DNA of 64,000 nt, taken from contig NZ_CP041247.1 of NCBI RefSeq assembly GCF_006711645.1, forward strand, positions 1,116,001 to 1,180,000, written 5' to 3'. The translations under genes and the position numbers were made by a program. A model generated the notes under the pieces. The model made no database searches. It saw nothing but the letters and a program-made list of their open reading frames with translations, and was not told the DNA's origin. Of this stretch, positions 1 to 8,590 are shown piece by piece (within the stretch, counting starts at the first letter, position 1; the number at the start of each line of letters is the position of its first letter). This DNA comes from Klebsiella electrica. Its GTDB lineage: Bacteria; Pseudomonadota; Gammaproteobacteria; Enterobacterales; Enterobacteriaceae.

Positions 1-17
1 GTGACAAGGTTTGTGAG

Positions 18-827
18 GTGGAAATATCAATATGGTTACATTTTGTAACATCCGTCTCATTGCCTGCCCGATTGGGCATAAATACCATCACTGGCAATAA
101 ACCTCATTCTGATAATGGACATAGCTGCGTGGTGCCAACTGCTCCCGGAACGGATATTCAGGTAAAACCCATCACTTCTGCATTCATTGATAATATATTT
201 CAGGATACGTGGATCCTCGCTTTAGCCATCAAAAATATTCCCGGCGTTGTTGTCGATAAAGCTCTTTATCAGCACTGCGTCAAAATGGTTGAGCGAGTGC
301 AGGAAAAACTCTACAGCGCAGGCGCATCCGATATTCTTGCCGATGAAATCAAGTTCGCACATTGCGTATTTCTCGATGAGGCTGTGATGACTCAACCAGA
401 TACTGATGTTTCAGTCTGGTGGGCTGAAACACCGCTTCAGGGCATATTTATGGAGGATCTGCACGGTGGTGAAGTTTTTTATGAAAATATCAAAAAGCTG
501 CTACGCGGATCCTCTCCTTCGGAAGCGGTTATTACCTGTTATCACCGTATGCTGATGCTGGGTTACAGAGGGAAGTTTATCCACGATGATGGCGAACAAA
601 ACGAGGAACGGCAATCGTTACTGAAGCAGTTGGGGGAGTTGTTACCCGCAGTCAAAGGCAAAATCAACACGCCTGTCTTTATTCGCAACCGTCGTCAGGA
701 CATTCGTTTTTGGCGGCGTTCGCCGTGGGTGATGCAACTTTTGGGATTACTGGTGATTGTGGCCGTGTCCTGTGCGATGAGCACCCATCTGTACTATTTG
801 CTCGGGCAGTGGTTCACGCTGAGCTGA
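18..827 (+). CDS. tssL: T6SS inner-membrane protein TssL (DotU family), start uncertain
   Basis: TssL forms the T6SS inner-membrane complex with TssM. The DotU-type cytoplasmic domain is recognisable from about residue 58, including LDEAVM near residues 119-124, followed by one C-terminal membrane helix at about residues 233-262. No OmpA-like peptidoglycan-binding extension follows. The first ~55 residues do not look like a TssL N-terminus, and the frame stays open to the left edge, so the GTG used here may not be the real start and the gene may begin upstream. It lies directly before vgrG. Other core genes (tssB, tssC, tssK, clpV, hcp) are not in view and presumably lie to the left. Confidence 0.85.
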   Translation: MEISIWLHFVTSVSLPARLGINTITGNKPHSDNGHSCVVPTAPGTDIQVKPITSAFIDNIFQDTWILALAIKNIPGVVVDKALYQHCVKMVERVQEKLYSAGASDILADEIKFAHCVFLDEAVMTQPDTDVSVWWAETPLQGIFMEDLHGGEVFYENIKKLLRGSSPSEAVITCYHRMLMLGYRGKFIHDDGEQNEERQSLLKQLGELLPAVKGKINTPVFIRNRRQDIRFWRRSPWVMQLLGLLVIVAVSCAMSTHLYYLLGQWFTLS

Positions 828-855
828 TAACAACTGACCAGGGAGAAAGCAGGTC

Positions 856-2751
856 ATGAGCGAAAATACGTTTACCCTTCAGGGGAGCAAGATTCCGGTC
901 TACAACCACTACCAGCTGAAAGTGCCGGAGCTGCAAAAACAACGCCCGGACATTCAACTGTCGGTGCTGCGTTTCAGCGGTGAAGAAGTCCTGAATACCC
1001 CGTGGCGCTACTCGATTGAGCTGACCAGTGCGACTCCCGATATTCCTGCTGATGTGCTGATCAACACCACGGCACAACTTCTGTTTTACCCGGACGGTAA
1101 ACCCTGGCAGGCCGTCAGTCCTCGCGTCATGCGCGGAGTCATCACGTCTTTCCAGCAGTGCGAACGTTCTGCCGATACCACGCGCTATGTGGTGGTGCTG
1201 GAAGCCAGCCTGGCATTGCTGCGGAACAGCCTGAGCTACGCGGTGTACCAGAATAAAAGCGTCATTGGGGCTGTCGAAGATATCCTGAAGCGCTGGGAGT
1301 TCTCCAGCCTCGACTACCGTTATCAGCTGAACACGCAGTACCCGGTGCGCGATTTTTTTATCTCCTATGCCGAAAGCGATCTGGCCTTTATTCAGCGTCA
1401 TCTGTCCCGCGTTGGCGTGTTCTACTACTTTGCATGGGATGATGAAAATCACCGTGATGTTCTGGTGCTGGGAGATTCCGGGTACGCCTTTACTGATGGT
1501 CCTGAGATCGCCTTCCGTCATCCTTCAGGCCTGTTTGATGGTGGCCTGGAATCGCTGTGGGATGTGACGGTCAATCGGCATTCGGTTGCCGGACAGACGC
1601 GGGTGAACGATGAATATTACCGCGAAGCCCAGAGTGATATGCAGGCGCAGCTGGAAACCGGTCTGGGTAAACCAGCGCTTACCGGCGAAGAATACCGTTA
1701 TGGCGAAAATTACAAAGAGCAGGGAAGGCAGGCCGCAGAACAGCCGGAGCAGGGCCGCTGGTTCGTTAAACGCCGTCGTGAACGCCTGGTAACAGAACAG
1801 GTTGTCTTTGACGGTAAATCGAACGGCATGGATATCCGACCGGGGATGATTATCCATCCACAGGGTAAAAGCTGGGAGGATGCACCGGACGGGTTGTTAG
1901 TGGTATCGACGTCATCTCAGCGCGTTTCCCGCGATACGGCCTACATCATCAGCTTTACTGCCGTTCCCAATCGTCAGCACCTCTCGTATCGTCCTCCGTT
2001 GCTGGCCCGGCCACACATCGCCGGTACGCTGCTCGCCAGGGTGACAAGCCCGGTAGAAAATGCGCAGTATGCCGAACTGGATGAAACCGGGCGCTACCGG
2101 GTGCGATTCCAGTTTGACCTCAACACCACCTGGCAGGCCGGTTTTGAAAGCCTTCCTGTGCGTCTGGCAAAACCTTACGCCGGGAACGCTTACGGCTGGC
2201 ATTTCCCGCTGATTGCCGGAACAGAGGTGATGATTGCCTTCACCAACGGCGATCCTGACAGGCCGTACATCCTCTGCGCCATGCATGATTCCCGGCATGA
2301 AGATCACGTCAATCTCTATAACTATCAGCGTAACGTGTTGAGAACTCCTGCGAACAACAAACTGAGATTTGAGGATCGGCGCGGGGCAGAGCACGTTAAA
2401 ATTTCGACGGAATATGGCGGTAAGAGCCAGCTGACACTCGGCCATATCGTTGACAGTTCACGTCACAAACGCGGTGAAGGTTTTGAGCTGCGCACTGACA
2501 GTACCGGCACACTCCGCGCCGGTAAAGGGCTGTTCCTGACCGCCGATGCCCAGGCTACGGCCACCGGTCAGGTGCTGGAAATGTCTCCGGCGATAAGCCT
2601 GGTGAAAGGAGCCATCAGCCAGATGGCCGACTGGCACACTATCACGCAGTCACATCACAACCTTCAGCCTGATGCCACACACCTGAAGCGCCAGCCAGCG
2701 TTGAAACACAGCTGCCGGAACTGCCGAAATCGGTGTGTAAGGACTGCCTGA
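856..2751 (+). CDS. vgrG: T6SS spike protein VgrG (TssI), C-terminus frameshifted
   Basis: VgrG trimers form the T6SS tip that carries effectors. The gp27-like N-terminal half and the gp5-like OB-fold (region around YRVRFQFDLN) are present, without a C-terminal effector domain. The frame breaks near residue 606 at a CACACA run (2676-2681). Removing one CA restores a frame that runs to a stop at 2793-2795, just before the next gene, and ends in an Ala-rich tail containing PKSVCKDCLKK. The present frame instead ends after about 25 basic residues without family likeness. It is followed by a DUF4123 adaptor and a Tle1 module, the usual cargo order. The trimer core should be intact, but the tail that often contacts the adaptor or effector is changed. 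Confidence 0.9.
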   Translation: MSENTFTLQGSKIPVYNHYQLKVPELQKQRPDIQLSVLRFSGEEVLNTPWRYSIELTSATPDIPADVLINTTAQLLFYPDGKPWQAVSPRVMRGVITSFQQCERSADTTRYVVVLEASLALLRNSLSYAVYQNKSVIGAVEDILKRWEFSSLDYRYQLNTQYPVRDFFISYAESDLAFIQRHLSRVGVFYYFAWDDENHRDVLVLGDSGYAFTDGPEIAFRHPSGLFDGGLESLWDVTVNRHSVAGQTRVNDEYYREAQSDMQAQLETGLGKPALTGEEYRYGENYKEQGRQAAEQPEQGRWFVKRRRERLVTEQVVFDGKSNGMDIRPGMIIHPQGKSWEDAPDGLLVVSTSSQRVSRDTAYIISFTAVPNRQHLSYRPPLLARPHIAGTLLARVTSPVENAQYAELDETGRYRVRFQFDLNTTWQAGFESLPVRLAKPYAGNAYGWHFPLIAGTEVMIAFTNGDPDRPYILCAMHDSRHEDHVNLYNYQRNVLRTPANNKLRFEDRRGAEHVKISTEYGGKSQLTLGHIVDSSRHKRGEGFELRTDSTGTLRAGKGLFLTADAQATATGQVLEMSPAISLVKGAISQMADWHTITQSHHNLQPDATHLKRQPALKHSCRNCRNRCVRTA

Positions 2752-2795
2752 AGAAAGCGCAGGAAGCCGCCGCCGCCTTCGCGGCGCGAGGATAA
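2682..2795 (+). pseudogene. Displaced 3' end of vgrG (original reading frame)
   Basis: This stretch encodes the expected VgrG C-terminal tail in a frame shifted from the upstream gene. Read from the CA run it gives PEAPASVETQLPELPKS and then a CxxC-containing, Ala-rich end, with a TAA at 2793 and the ribosome-binding site of the next gene directly after it. It is either a true slippage mutation, a phase-variable site, or a sequencing error in the dinucleotide run. Confidence 0.7.
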
Positions 2796-2804
2796 GGACA
2801 GGTC

Positions 2805-3572
2805 ATGACAACGACACCGCCGATAACGCTCAAAAAGCACATGCTCTGGATGCAACAGGCTGAATCCCTCTGTTCCGCAGCCGGGCAGGATTATATCGAT
2901 GTTCTGGTAGACCAGGCCGGAACCGACCAGCCGCTGCAAAATGCCCTGCGCCAGTTATCGCCAGAGGCGCTCTGGTTTGAGTTGTTCGAAGGAACCCCGG
3001 AAGGGGGAACGCTGGAGTATTCCCCGGTCGTCATGCGTCTGCATTTTGCTGTGACGAGTCACCGGATGTGGCTGGAACAGCTGCTGGAATACTTCTCGGA
3101 CTCGCCGCGCCTGACACTGCTGATCTCCCCCCTGGCCTTTGATCTGCTGTGCCGCCACTTGCAGGCCTTGTCGCAGGTGCAGTGGGAGGAACAAACCGGC
3201 CTGCTGCGGTACTACGATAACCGCGTATTCCCATCGTTGCTTGCCCATGTCCTCACCGTAGAACAACAGGCCGCGTTTACGGATATTGCGCTGTTCTGGG
3301 GCTGGAGAGACAGAGACGGCGAGATCGTCTGGAAGTCAGGCAGTTTCTTACCGACGCGCACGCTGGCCGATGAGCCGGAACTGAGCCGGGTTGATGATGC
3401 TCAGGTTGACCTGATGGGTTGCATCGGTGATGCCGAAACGCTGATGAAAGAAAAAAGCGTCAGCAATCTCAGCCGGGAAAGTCATTTTGCGCACTGCCTG
3501 AATATCGCTTTCAACGCTAACGAAGCAGGGTATTTCGGTGAGTTGAGTGCTTATACGGAGAATGTGGAATGA
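2805..3572 (+). CDS. DUF4123 T6SS effector adaptor (Tap/Tec-like)
   Basis: DUF4123 proteins are chaperone-adaptors that load an effector onto its cognate VgrG. The N-terminal domain (roughly residues 20-150) shows the family pattern, with a central LLRYYDNRVFPSLL motif. The gene sits between vgrG and a lipase-immunity module, the standard position, and overlaps the next gene by 4 bp (ATGA). Its client is probably the Tle1 encoded at 4879-7188. The C-terminal ~80 residues are less typical and may give effector specificity. A ribosome-binding site (AAGGACAGG) precedes the ATG. Confidence 0.85.
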   Translation: MTTTPPITLKKHMLWMQQAESLCSAAGQDYIDVLVDQAGTDQPLQNALRQLSPEALWFELFEGTPEGGTLEYSPVVMRLHFAVTSHRMWLEQLLEYFSDSPRLTLLISPLAFDLLCRHLQALSQVQWEEQTGLLRYYDNRVFPSLLAHVLTVEQQAAFTDIALFWGWRDRDGEIVWKSGSFLPTRTLADEPELSRVDDAQVDLMGCIGDAETLMKEKSVSNLSRESHFAHCLNIAFNANEAGYFGELSAYTENVE

Positions 3573-4357
3573 AAAACAGGATGATGAAAAAAGCGCTATT
3601 TACCATTTTGGCTGTCGCTACCGCAACATCATTGACGGGGTGCGGTACGCTAGGCCGAGGTGGTAGCTATGAACAAACATATCGCGGAGTTGATACCGAT
3701 AAGAAGGAAATATCTAACGCTTTCTTATGGCTACCGTCGCTCGGGTTGTGGCCTCTTTTTCATATTATTTCGCTGCCGCTTGATGCTGTCATCGATACGA
3801 TATTGTTACCCGTCGATCTCTCTCTCAAACCTACGCCAGCAGAAGATCATACGCAGGCATCAATAACCATGCCCGTGTTTGCCGTTAACATGACGAACAC
3901 CCCCGATTTCAATTACACCATTCAAAACAAGCGATCAGGTGAAGTCCTGACGAAAGGAACAACCAGTAAAATTCCCCAAACGGGCAGTAAGTCACCAACG
4001 CTTGATATTGTTTCAGTGCTGACACGGAGTAACCCGTCGCCACGTATCGACTCCGTAGATATTAAATGGCAAGCCTCCCAGCCAACGCCGCTCAGCAATA
4101 ACTCCAGTGCTGCAACTACTTTTGTTGAGACACGAACCCCTACGGATGATCTCCGTGGCTCGGGGAGCATCATTGCGCTGTTTATGCCTTGCAACACAGT
4201 AGTGGTGATCAACTCAGAACGTCCTTTTTATAACGCTGATTTTATTAATCAAAAAGCAATACAGGATAGCTACAAGCAGTTGACGAACATGGCTGAACAT
4301 TCGCACTGTGCTCAGGCGGCGCTGGTTAACCCGGCTATAGAACATACATGGAAATAA
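3569..4357 (+). CDS. YceK/YidQ-like lipoprotein of the T6SS effector module
   Basis: A predicted lipoprotein: the signal peptide ends in the lipobox LTGC with Cys25. The segment LPLDAVIDTILLPVDL (about residues 68-83) matches the short YceK/YidQ (DUF1375) lipoprotein motif. The remaining ~170 residues have no family I recognise. It is translationally coupled (ATGA) to the DUF4123 adaptor and precedes the DUF3304 lipoprotein and tle1. A periplasmic lipoprotein in this place could be an additional immunity protein, but nothing in the sequence proves it. Confidence 0.6.
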   Translation: MKNRMMKKALFTILAVATATSLTGCGTLGRGGSYEQTYRGVDTDKKEISNAFLWLPSLGLWPLFHIISLPLDAVIDTILLPVDLSLKPTPAEDHTQASITMPVFAVNMTNTPDFNYTIQNKRSGEVLTKGTTSKIPQTGSKSPTLDIVSVLTRSNPSPRIDSVDIKWQASQPTPLSNNSSAATTFVETRTPTDDLRGSGSIIALFMPCNTVVVINSERPFYNADFINQKAIQDSYKQLTNMAEHSHCAQAALVNPAIEHTWK

Positions 4358-4378
4358 TGGGGAAGGGAGCATTCTGAA

Positions 4379-4894
4379 ATGAACATTAATCGCATGCTTA
4401 AGCTGAGTTTAGCGTTTCTGATTGTCTTGATATCAGGGTGCTCTCAGGCCAAAGGTGATGAGGGGTATACCTCGGGAGATTTACGAGCAGTCAATCATAT
4501 TGATGGCATTGGAATCAATGGTTTTTCTGTAAATGGGTATCATGTTCCAGGTTTGGGCGGTGGTTACTGCTGTATTCAACTTCCGGAAAAATGGAACTCA
4601 GGATTAAAAGCTCACATCGAGTGGGAAGTTGACCCGAATCCAAATGTCATTTTGCCTCCATTAGGCACTGGTGAGTTCCGTAAAGCATATGCGTTTCATA
4701 AAGCTAAATATCAACAGCACAGCGCTATTGTTGATATCCCCCAATACGGCAAAGAGCGCTGCGGTTTAACAGTGCACTTTCTGCCCTGTAACCAGGTGAG
4801 AGTGACAACGGTTTGCTCAGGATACGGTACGCCAAATTATCCGATCAAAGAGCCTCTGAATATGAAGGAGCCTGCATCATGTCCGGTGAAATGA
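4379..4894 (+). CDS. DUF3304 lipoprotein, probable Tle1 immunity protein
   Basis: A signal peptide with lipobox ISGC (Cys21) is followed by a DUF3304 domain with NGFSVNGYHVPG, GGGYCCIQLPEKW and the conserved IEWEVDPNP. Lipoproteins next to DUF2235 phospholipases act as periplasmic immunity proteins (Tli1). The 3' end overlaps the start of tle1 by 16 nt, so toxin and immunity are translationally coupled, immunity first. The same order recurs at 12499-15365. Cognate pairing is inferred from position. Confidence 0.75.
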   Translation: MNINRMLKLSLAFLIVLISGCSQAKGDEGYTSGDLRAVNHIDGIGINGFSVNGYHVPGLGGGYCCIQLPEKWNSGLKAHIEWEVDPNPNVILPPLGTGEFRKAYAFHKAKYQQHSAIVDIPQYGKERCGLTVHFLPCNQVRVTTVCSGYGTPNYPIKEPLNMKEPASCPVK

Positions 4895-7188
4895 GTTTAG
4901 CGAATCCCTGTTGGGCACCGCCGTTATTTCCAGAGGTCGGGCGTTTACCGTTGAGTGAGCAGCAGGTTAATGCCAATTATAAAAAGCAGATATTGGAAGA
5001 ACAGAAGTATAAAACACGGTTGGGTGAGCCGGCGGGGCGCAGAGCGACCTTTACCTGCTGTCGTAGTCTGCATATCAGCCTGTTTTTTGATGGCACGGGT
5101 AATAACGAACATAACGACACCAATAGCATTCCGGCGCATCCCACTAATATCGCAAAACTCTACCATGCAACCTATCAGGATGCAGAAAGAGATGGCTATT
5201 TTCGCTACTATATTCCGGGAGTGGGCACTCCTTTCCCTAAAATTGGCGAAATAGATTATAGCGATGATGGCCTGAAATACGCCACCGGTGGGGAAAATCG
5301 TATTAACTGGGCGCTGTTAAGACTGGTTGATGCGCTAAGCTACGCAATCACTAAGGGCGCTAAACGCCTTGACGACGGTGTAGCCAAAGGGATGCTGCCG
5401 GGAATGTGTGCGCATGCTCCGTTTTCGGGGGAGGTGAACCGTCGCAACGCCATCAATCCACTGTTGAAAACGCTGGAAGCTCAGGCCAAAGAGAGCCAAC
5501 AACCTCATCTGCTGTGCGTTAAGCTGTTTATCTATGGTTTTTCACGCGGCGCGGCGGAAGCCCGAACCTTTATTAACTGGCTGACGCAGTTGCCTGCTCC
5601 CGATAAAGCAGTCGGAAACCAACCTATCACGCTGGCTGGATTGCCGGTCAGCATCGAGTTTGTCGGCTTACTGGATACGGTCGCGTCGGTCGGGGCGGCT
5701 CATATCGTGCCTGGAGCCGCAGGCCATATGGGCTGGGCGGATGATACTCAGCCCCTTCCCGATGAAGCAAAATTCCCCGGATTGATTAAATGTTGCCGTC
5801 ATTTTGTTGCCGCGCATGAGCAGCGCTTGTGTTTCCCGCTGGACTCTATTCGCCGGGCTGATGATGGTAGCTATCCCTCCTATTCTCACGAGGCGATTTA
5901 TCCCGGTATGCATTCGGATGTTGGGGGCGGCTATCCACCGGGCGATCAGGGCAAATCCCTTAACGGTACAGAGGAAGTGCTATCCCAAATTGTTCTTCAT
6001 GATATGTATGCAGCGGCGTTTGAGGCCGGTGCGCCATTAGCGGTTCTACCTAAAAGTATCACTGCGCTTATAAAAGACATTTCACCGTCGCGAACAATGT
6101 CGCCTGAATCACAAGGAGAGTTCGACTTCAGTAAAACACTGGTCAAACGTTTCAATATCTGGCGACAAACCCTGCTTAATACGACTTTGCAGGGTAATGA
6201 GGAAGACGCGGATAATAACGGCGGCTACCGCCCCTACCAGCTTTCCCAGACCCTTGAAAGCGCTGTCATCGAGCAGATTGGCTGGATCACCGCGTGGCGT
6301 ATTGGCCGCTATGCCAATGGCAGCGTACTGGCTCAGAATTTCTTCGATAAAGCCCCACAGTTGAAAATTCCAGAGCTGGAAGACGAAAAAGTCGCACATG
6401 ATGCGGAAGTGAAAAAGCTGGCTGATCGCCGCGCTGAAGCAAAAAAAATGCGAAAGCCGCTGGATGAGAGCTTGCAGGGCAAGCCTGGCCTCGACCCGAC
6501 CAATGCGCAGTACCAGTTGCGTGAAGCCGCCCGTGAGTTCCAGCACGATTACAAAGACTGGGTGCGGGATATCAATGGGCAAAGCGTCTGGGATAAACCC
6601 CTTCAGATAGCGCTGGACGTTATCCCTAAACACGCTGTTTTCCTGATTAATGGCGATGATGAAGCCGCTGAATATGAGGAAATGAAAGCAGACGGCAACC
6701 GGTTATACCCGCAGCTGTTCACCGATAAGCTGGGTACGGGAATCCGCACCCAGCCCCGTGCCGAGTTACTGGCTCTCTACGATGAGCAGATCCACGACTC
6801 CCGCGCCTGGTTTATGCAAAGCACCCTGGGTGGCCGTGAACCCTGGGGCGGCTATTTCCGCTATCGCATGATCTACTGTGGCAACAAGGCCAATAAAAAA
6901 CTGCAACTGATCTCCGTGGAGGGCAAAGTCGTTGGCGCACAGCCAACCTCTAACCGGGTTGTGTATCTGGTTGAGCCAAAGTCGGCCTACAAAGGTGAAG
7001 CCCATAAGGTGACGGATCTGGCTACAGGTTCGACGCAGACTCTTACCGCCGGTGCGCAGTCGGCAGCAGGGTATGAACCCGGCAGCGTAGCGTCACAGAC
7101 TCGCTCAGACACCATTAATGAACAGCATCAGGCGATGATGAGTTCCTCCATCGATATGCTTAAAGCCTCGGGGGTGAAAGTCCTGTGA
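4879..7188 (+). CDS. tle1: T6SS phospholipase effector Tle1 (DUF2235), copy 1
   Basis: A DUF2235 alpha/beta-hydrolase, the Tle1 class of T6SS antibacterial phospholipases. The nucleophile elbow GFSRG places Ser at residue 222; the likely Asp is residue 266 (GLLDTV) and the likely His residue 345 (GMHSDVGGGY). A second conserved block, HDSRAWFM, lies near the C-terminus. The length of 769 residues is typical of the enterobacterial type. The ATG at 4879 is chosen over an upstream in-frame start because an AAGGAG lies 9 nt before it and the second Tle1 starts in the same way. It overlaps the DUF3304 gene and the PAAR gene (GTGA). Delivery is probably by the neighbouring VgrG/PAAR spike with the DUF4123 adaptor. 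Confidence 0.9.
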   Translation: MSGEMSLANPCWAPPLFPEVGRLPLSEQQVNANYKKQILEEQKYKTRLGEPAGRRATFTCCRSLHISLFFDGTGNNEHNDTNSIPAHPTNIAKLYHATYQDAERDGYFRYYIPGVGTPFPKIGEIDYSDDGLKYATGGENRINWALLRLVDALSYAITKGAKRLDDGVAKGMLPGMCAHAPFSGEVNRRNAINPLLKTLEAQAKESQQPHLLCVKLFIYGFSRGAAEARTFINWLTQLPAPDKAVGNQPITLAGLPVSIEFVGLLDTVASVGAAHIVPGAAGHMGWADDTQPLPDEAKFPGLIKCCRHFVAAHEQRLCFPLDSIRRADDGSYPSYSHEAIYPGMHSDVGGGYPPGDQGKSLNGTEEVLSQIVLHDMYAAAFEAGAPLAVLPKSITALIKDISPSRTMSPESQGEFDFSKTLVKRFNIWRQTLLNTTLQGNEEDADNNGGYRPYQLSQTLESAVIEQIGWITAWRIGRYANGSVLAQNFFDKAPQLKIPELEDEKVAHDAEVKKLADRRAEAKKMRKPLDESLQGKPGLDPTNAQYQLREAAREFQHDYKDWVRDINGQSVWDKPLQIALDVIPKHAVFLINGDDEAAEYEEMKADGNRLYPQLFTDKLGTGIRTQPRAELLALYDEQIHDSRAWFMQSTLGGREPWGGYFRYRMIYCGNKANKKLQLISVEGKVVGAQPTSNRVVYLVEPKSAYKGEAHKVTDLATGSTQTLTAGAQSAAGYEPGSVASQTRSDTINEQHQAMMSSSIDMLKASGVKVL

Positions 7189-7448
7189 GCCTGAAAAAGC
7201 TGATTCGAGTAGGGGATGTGCTCAGGGAACACGGTGGCGAAGTGCTGAGCGGCAGCTATGAGGCCTTCGGTAAGCCGGTGGCCTGCGTGGGTGATAAAGC
7301 CCGGTGCAATAAACACGGCATGACCACCATTGCCCAGGGCGCACCAGGCAGCACGGTTAACGGTAAAGCCGTCTCGCTCGACGGCCATAAATGTGCCTGC
7401 GGCTGTACGCTGGTCAGTTCACTCAGCACGATGGATGTTCACGGATGA
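7185..7448 (+). CDS. PAAR-domain spike-tip protein
   Basis: PAAR proteins cap the VgrG spike. The 87-residue protein is essentially one PAAR domain with the paired Gly/Pro turns and metal-ligand His/Cys residues (NKHGMTTIAQG, DGHKCACGC). It carries no fused toxin. The GTG start overlaps the tle1 stop and its own stop overlaps the next start (ATGA), so it belongs to the same transcript. Confidence 0.85.
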   Translation: MSLKKLIRVGDVLREHGGEVLSGSYEAFGKPVACVGDKARCNKHGMTTIAQGAPGSTVNGKAVSLDGHKCACGCTLVSSLSTMDVHG

Positions 7449-8590
7449 TCCTCCCGCCGCGTTACCCGGAGTATGCCGAACTTCATCCCGCCCGATGGCG
7501 GCGATGGTGGATTGCGCTGCCGGTGATTTTGTTCCTGGCCGCGATGGCAACGATGCTGCTGTGGCCGGAAGGCAAACCCACCCGAACCCTCTCCTTCTGG
7601 TTCTGGAGCGTGGTGTGTCCGTTGATCGTCTGGCTGGTCGCCGTGGCGCTGCGCTGGCTGGTCTGGCTTCAGTCCGTTTCGAACCGCGAAACGCACCGGG
7701 AGGAAATTGCGTCCTCTGTCCGGGCCTGGTGGCGACACCGTTCACGTATGTTGCCGGTGGAAGCCGTGATGCTGGTTACGCCAATGGGCGATAAAGAGGC
7801 TGACCATCAGGCGCTGTTGTCGCCGCCGTTTCCTGTTGTTCCGGTCACGGTCGATGATCCGCAGGGTAATGTGCTGCGGCATTGCCCGAAAGTGCTGGGG
7901 CTGGGAGGCAGGGAAAGTAGGGCGGTGTTGCTGGCTCGCTATCTGGCCCGTCTGGCGCTGACCCGTTTGCGCGAAGCCAATGAAACCCGTCCGGTTCAGG
8001 TGTTTTGCTGGCTGGGTGATGAGCAGAGCCTGAGTGCGTTCAGCCTGGTGCTGGAATCCGATGGTATTCGCCTGCCAGAAGACGTGCTTCAGCTGCAAAG
8101 CGCAGCCGAACTGGACAAGGTCATTGATGCCATGCCCGACGATGAACAGGCGCTGCTGCTGTGCGCGGGTTTCGGTGTGGCAAAACCCTCAGCGGAATAC
8201 ACCGCTTCGGAAGCTGGTTTTGCCTGGTTGTGTGGACACCAGGCAGAAGCCATTGTGACGCGCAGTGAAATTCTCAAGCCTGACGCGGGGGAAACTCCTG
8301 CGCAGTTGAGAGAGCAGCTTAGCCGCTATGCAGGTCTGCACGGTTTGCCTGAAGGTATGCTCGCCGCCGATTCATCCTCGATGGAGGCGCTTTTGCCGTC
8401 CGGCTGGTCAGCCGTCGATTACGTTCTGCTGCCGTGGCTGGGTCACGCCGGGCCGGTTACGCCTTTTGTCATGCAGTCTCTGGCCGTGCTGTCAGCCCTC
8501 CAGGGGCAGTCCTGCGGCTGGACAGCGACATTGATGGAGTCTCAATTTATTACAGGAGTTTGCGTTCCCCGTGGAAACCTCCCGCACTGA
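7445..8590 (+). CDS. T6SS-associated membrane protein of unknown function
   Basis: The start at 7445 is chosen because its ATG overlaps the PAAR stop (ATGA) and the preceding in-frame codons lie inside the PAAR gene. Two close membrane helices lie near the N-terminus (about residues 19-40 and 50-73), followed by a soluble domain of about 300 residues rich in Leu/Ala. I do not recognise a named family. Its place directly before tssM, with 20 bp of overlap, suggests an accessory part of the membrane complex. Confidence 0.55.
   Translation: MILPPRYPEYAELHPARWRRWWIALPVILFLAAMATMLLWPEGKPTRTLSFWFWSVVCPLIVWLVAVALRWLVWLQSVSNRETHREEIASSVRAWWRHRSRMLPVEAVMLVTPMGDKEADHQALLSPPFPVVPVTVDDPQGNVLRHCPKVLGLGGRESRAVLLARYLARLALTRLREANETRPVQVFCWLGDEQSLSAFSLVLESDGIRLPEDVLQLQSAAELDKVIDAMPDDEQALLLCAGFGVAKPSAEYTASEAGFAWLCGHQAEAIVTRSEILKPDAGETPAQLREQLSRYAGLHGLPEGMLAADSSSMEALLPSGWSAVDYVLLPWLGHAGPVTPFVMQSLAVLSALQGQSCGWTATLMESQFITGVCVPRGNLPH

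Noticed and set aside
1..17. Extension of tssL from the window edge
   Set aside because: The frame is open, but 17 bases cannot show a start or family sequence, so only the partial nature is noted.
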